Assembly (NCBI GenBank): GCA_027320105.1
Contig: DAHVMA010000094.1
Location: 1-15,222 of the forward strand
Reading direction: 5' to 3'
DNA from: JAKAQB01 sp027320105
GTDB lineage: Bacteria; Actinomycetota; Acidimicrobiia; Acidimicrobiales; Palsa-688
DNA length: 15,222 nucleotides
Shown: one piece after another, positions 13,817 to 15,222 of the stretch
Layout: every line of letters starts with the position of its first letter
How positions within the stretch are numbered: the stretch's first letter is position 1
Notes under the pieces: model-generated
What the model saw: only the letters and a program-made list of their open reading frames with translations
Told to the model about the DNA's origin: nothing
Database searches by the model: none
Made by a program: the position numbers and the translations under genes

Positions 13817-13822
13817 TATGCT
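13817..13822 (+). promoter_or_regulatory. -10 box of the rimP-nusA operon
   Basis: TATGCT is a near-consensus -10 hexamer, and +1 would be near 13829. This gives a leader of about 130 bases before the rimP GTG, which holds the hairpins described separately. No -35 resembling TTGACA lies 16-18 bases upstream. Confidence 0.5.
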
Positions 13823-13844
13823 GTGGACCCCGCTCAGCCATGGG

Positions 13845-13926
13845 CGGTTGATGCTTTGCTGGCGCAACCGGCGAGCGTGGGCGTTTCCCGTCACGGAGGC
13901 GGGGGCCCACGCTCGTTGTCTGTGAC
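13845..13926 (+). ncRNA. structured 5' leader of rimP-nusA with possible pseudoknot
   Basis: Two hairpins sit side by side. The first pairs CGGTTG (13845-13850) with CAACCG (13865-13870) and extends inward by three more pairs past a bulged A. The second has a perfect 11-bp stem, CGAGCGTGGGC (13872-13882) with GCCCACGCTCG (13905-13915), and a 22-base loop holding a short inner CCCG/CGGG stem. GTCACGG (13890-13896) in that loop is complementary to CTGTGAC (13920-13926) just downstream (six Watson-Crick pairs and one G-U), so an H-type pseudoknot is possible. No T-run follows, so it is not a simple terminator. The ribosome-binding site lies 20 bases further on. A role in feedback control of the rimP-nusA operon is inference. 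Confidence 0.55.
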
Positions 13927-13959
13927 CAGGCCGGCGCCCGACGACGAGGAGGTGGTGAG

Positions 13960-14469
13960 GTGACGGCTCCGACAGCCATGCTGCGTGCCCTCGCCCAGCC
14001 ACTGCTCGACGAGGCGGGTCTCGAGCTGTGGGACGTCGAGGTGTCGCGCGACGTGGTGCGATTCCTCGTCGACAAGGAGGACGGTGTCGACCTCGACGCC
14101 CTCGACGTTGCCAGCCGTGTCCTGTCCGGCCTGCTCGACGACCACGACGACCTGGTGCCGGCCGGGCGCTACCAGCTGGAGATCTCGAGTCCTGGCCTCG
14201 AGCGGCCGCTGCGCACGCCCGAGCAGTACCGTCGCTTCGTCGGTACGACGGTGAGCGTGAAGACGTCCCACCCGGTCGGGGGCGCCCGGCGCCACCGTGG
14301 CGTGCTGGCCGGCGTGACCGACACCGCCATCGAGTTGCGCCCCGAGGACTCCGGCGGTCCCGTCCTCGTCTCCTACGACGAGATCGAGCGCAGCCGCACC
14401 GTCTTCGAGTGGGGTCCGCCACCCCGGCCCCGCAGCCAGCGCCCCCGCACCAAGGACACGTCGCGATGA
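13960..14469 (+). CDS. rimP: ribosome maturation factor RimP
   Basis: RimP (YlxS/DUF150) assists late assembly of the 30S subunit. GTG 13960 has a strong ribosome-binding site, AGGAGGT at 13947-13953, 6 bases upstream. The 169-residue product shows the family signature YQLEISSPGLERPL at 71-84 followed by TPEQYRRFVG; residues 1-85 form the N-terminal domain and about 90-150 the SH3-like C-terminal domain (RHRGVLAGVTDTAIEL). The last 20 residues are basic and Pro/Arg-rich. Its stop overlaps the nusA start (ATGA), the classic rimP-nusA coupling. Confidence 0.97.
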   Translation: MTAPTAMLRALAQPLLDEAGLELWDVEVSRDVVRFLVDKEDGVDLDALDVASRVLSGLLDDHDDLVPAGRYQLEISSPGLERPLRTPEQYRRFVGTTVSVKTSHPVGGARRHRGVLAGVTDTAIELRPEDSGGPVLVSYDEIERSRTVFEWGPPPRPRSQRPRTKDTSR

Positions 14470-15222
14470 AAGATCAGTTCGCGTTCCTCGACGCCCTCCA
14501 GCAGATCGCCAAGGACAAGGGCATCAGCGTCGACACGCTTCTCGACGCGCTCGCCAACGCGCTCGTCGCGGCGTACAAGCGGCTTCCCGACGCCGCCGAG
14601 GAGGCCGTCGTCACCGTCGACCCCGACACCGGTGACATCCGGGTCTACGGACAGGAGCTCGACGAGGACGGCAACGTCATCCGGGAGTGGGACGACACGC
14701 CCAGCGACTTCGGCCGGATCGCCGCCCAGACGGCCAAGCAGGTGATGACCCAGCGCATCCGCGAGGCCGAGCGGGACCTCAAGTACGAGGAGTACGCCGG
14801 GCGTGAGGGCGACATCGTCACCGGGATCATCCAGCAGAGCGACAACCGCTACACGCTGCTCGACCTCGGCAAGGTCGAGGCGCTGCTCCCGCAGGCCGAG
14901 CAGGTGCCCTACGAGCGCTACGAGCACGGCGCCCGCCTGAAGGCGTACATCGTCGAGGTCCGCAAGACGACCAAGGGTCCGCAGATCGTCGTGAGCCGCA
15001 CCCACCCCGGGCTCATCAGGCGGCTCTTCGAGCTGGAGGTGCCGGAGATCTCGAGCGGCGTGGTCGAGATCAAGGCGGCAGCGCGCGAGCCGGGCCACCG
15101 CACGAAGATCGCCGTGTGGTCGAACGACGCAAACGTGGACCCCGTCGGGGCCTGCGTCGGCGCCCGCGGCGCCCGGGTCCGCATGGTGACCAACGAGCTG
15201 CGGGGCGAGAAGGTCGACATCG
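14466..15222 (+). CDS. nusA: transcription termination/antitermination factor NusA, 5' part
   Basis: NusA binds RNA polymerase and nascent RNA and controls pausing, termination and antitermination. ATG 14466 overlaps the rimP stop, with AAGGA at 14452-14456 upstream. The 252 residues in the window cover the RNAP-binding N-terminal domain (1-110, with DTLLDALANALVAAYKR), the S1 domain (about 113-178, GREGDIVTGIIQQ to GPQIVVSRTHPGLI) and most of KH1, including the GxxG-type loop VGARGARV at 231-238. The reading frame continues past the window end, so the gene is partial for that reason alone. The normal full length is about 330-350 residues in actinobacteria. Confidence 0.97.
   Translation, partial: MKDQFAFLDALQQIAKDKGISVDTLLDALANALVAAYKRLPDAAEEAVVTVDPDTGDIRVYGQELDEDGNVIREWDDTPSDFGRIAAQTAKQVMTQRIREAERDLKYEEYAGREGDIVTGIIQQSDNRYTLLDLGKVEALLPQAEQVPYERYEHGARLKAYIVEVRKTTKGPQIVVSRTHPGLIRRLFELEVPEISSGVVEIKAAAREPGHRTKIAVWSNDANVDPVGACVGARGARVRMVTNELRGEKVDI

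Overview
The window is a GC-rich, densely packed stretch of bacterial chromosome. It comes from a high-GC actinobacterium, and my best guess is an uncultured member of class Acidimicrobiia. The reasons are the gene order rpsB-tsf-pyrH-frr-cdsA-dxr-rip-ispG followed later by rimP-nusA, which matches from memory the order seen in Mycobacterium and relatives; the many GTG and TTG starts; apparent leaderless promoters (TANNNT boxes a few bases ahead of GTG); and a CdsA with a very long hydrophilic N-terminal region. Taxonomy is inferred, since no rRNA gene is present.

Layout. Positions 193-3715 encode translation and nucleotide genes on the plus strand: ribosomal protein S2 (with a long Ala/Pro/Glu tail), EF-Ts, UMP kinase and ribosome recycling factor. 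Positions 3794-10177 continue on the plus strand with membrane lipid and isoprenoid genes: CDP-diglyceride synthase carrying a roughly 570-residue low-complexity N-terminal extension, DXP reductoisomerase (dxr), a site-2 metalloprotease (rip/RseP family) and HMBPP synthase (ispG). Neighbouring genes often overlap by 1-8 bases, suggesting translational coupling.

Positions 10174-11379 hold a minus-strand GT28/MGDG-synthase-like glycosyltransferase. It converges on ispG so tightly that the two stop codons share the palindrome CTAG. A 39-bp divergent gap separates it from a plus-strand pair: a DMT-like membrane protein and an Eis-like acetyltransferase (11419-13534). A small minus-strand single-pass membrane protein (13584-13763) follows. 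The region ends with the rimP-nusA operon, where nusA is cut by the window edge.

How it works together. Ribosome biogenesis and translation factors flank an isoprenoid/phospholipid block: dxr and ispG are MEP-pathway enzymes, CdsA makes CDP-diacylglycerol, and the glycosyltransferase probably glycosylates a lipid such as diacylglycerol. The most interesting non-coding element is the leader ahead of rimP. It contains two adjacent hairpins, the second with an 11-bp perfect stem, and a 7-bp complementarity that could form a pseudoknot. I found no rRNA, tRNA, CRISPR array, insertion sequence or complete unfamiliar defence or biosynthetic system. No stretch longer than 200 bases lacks a gene.
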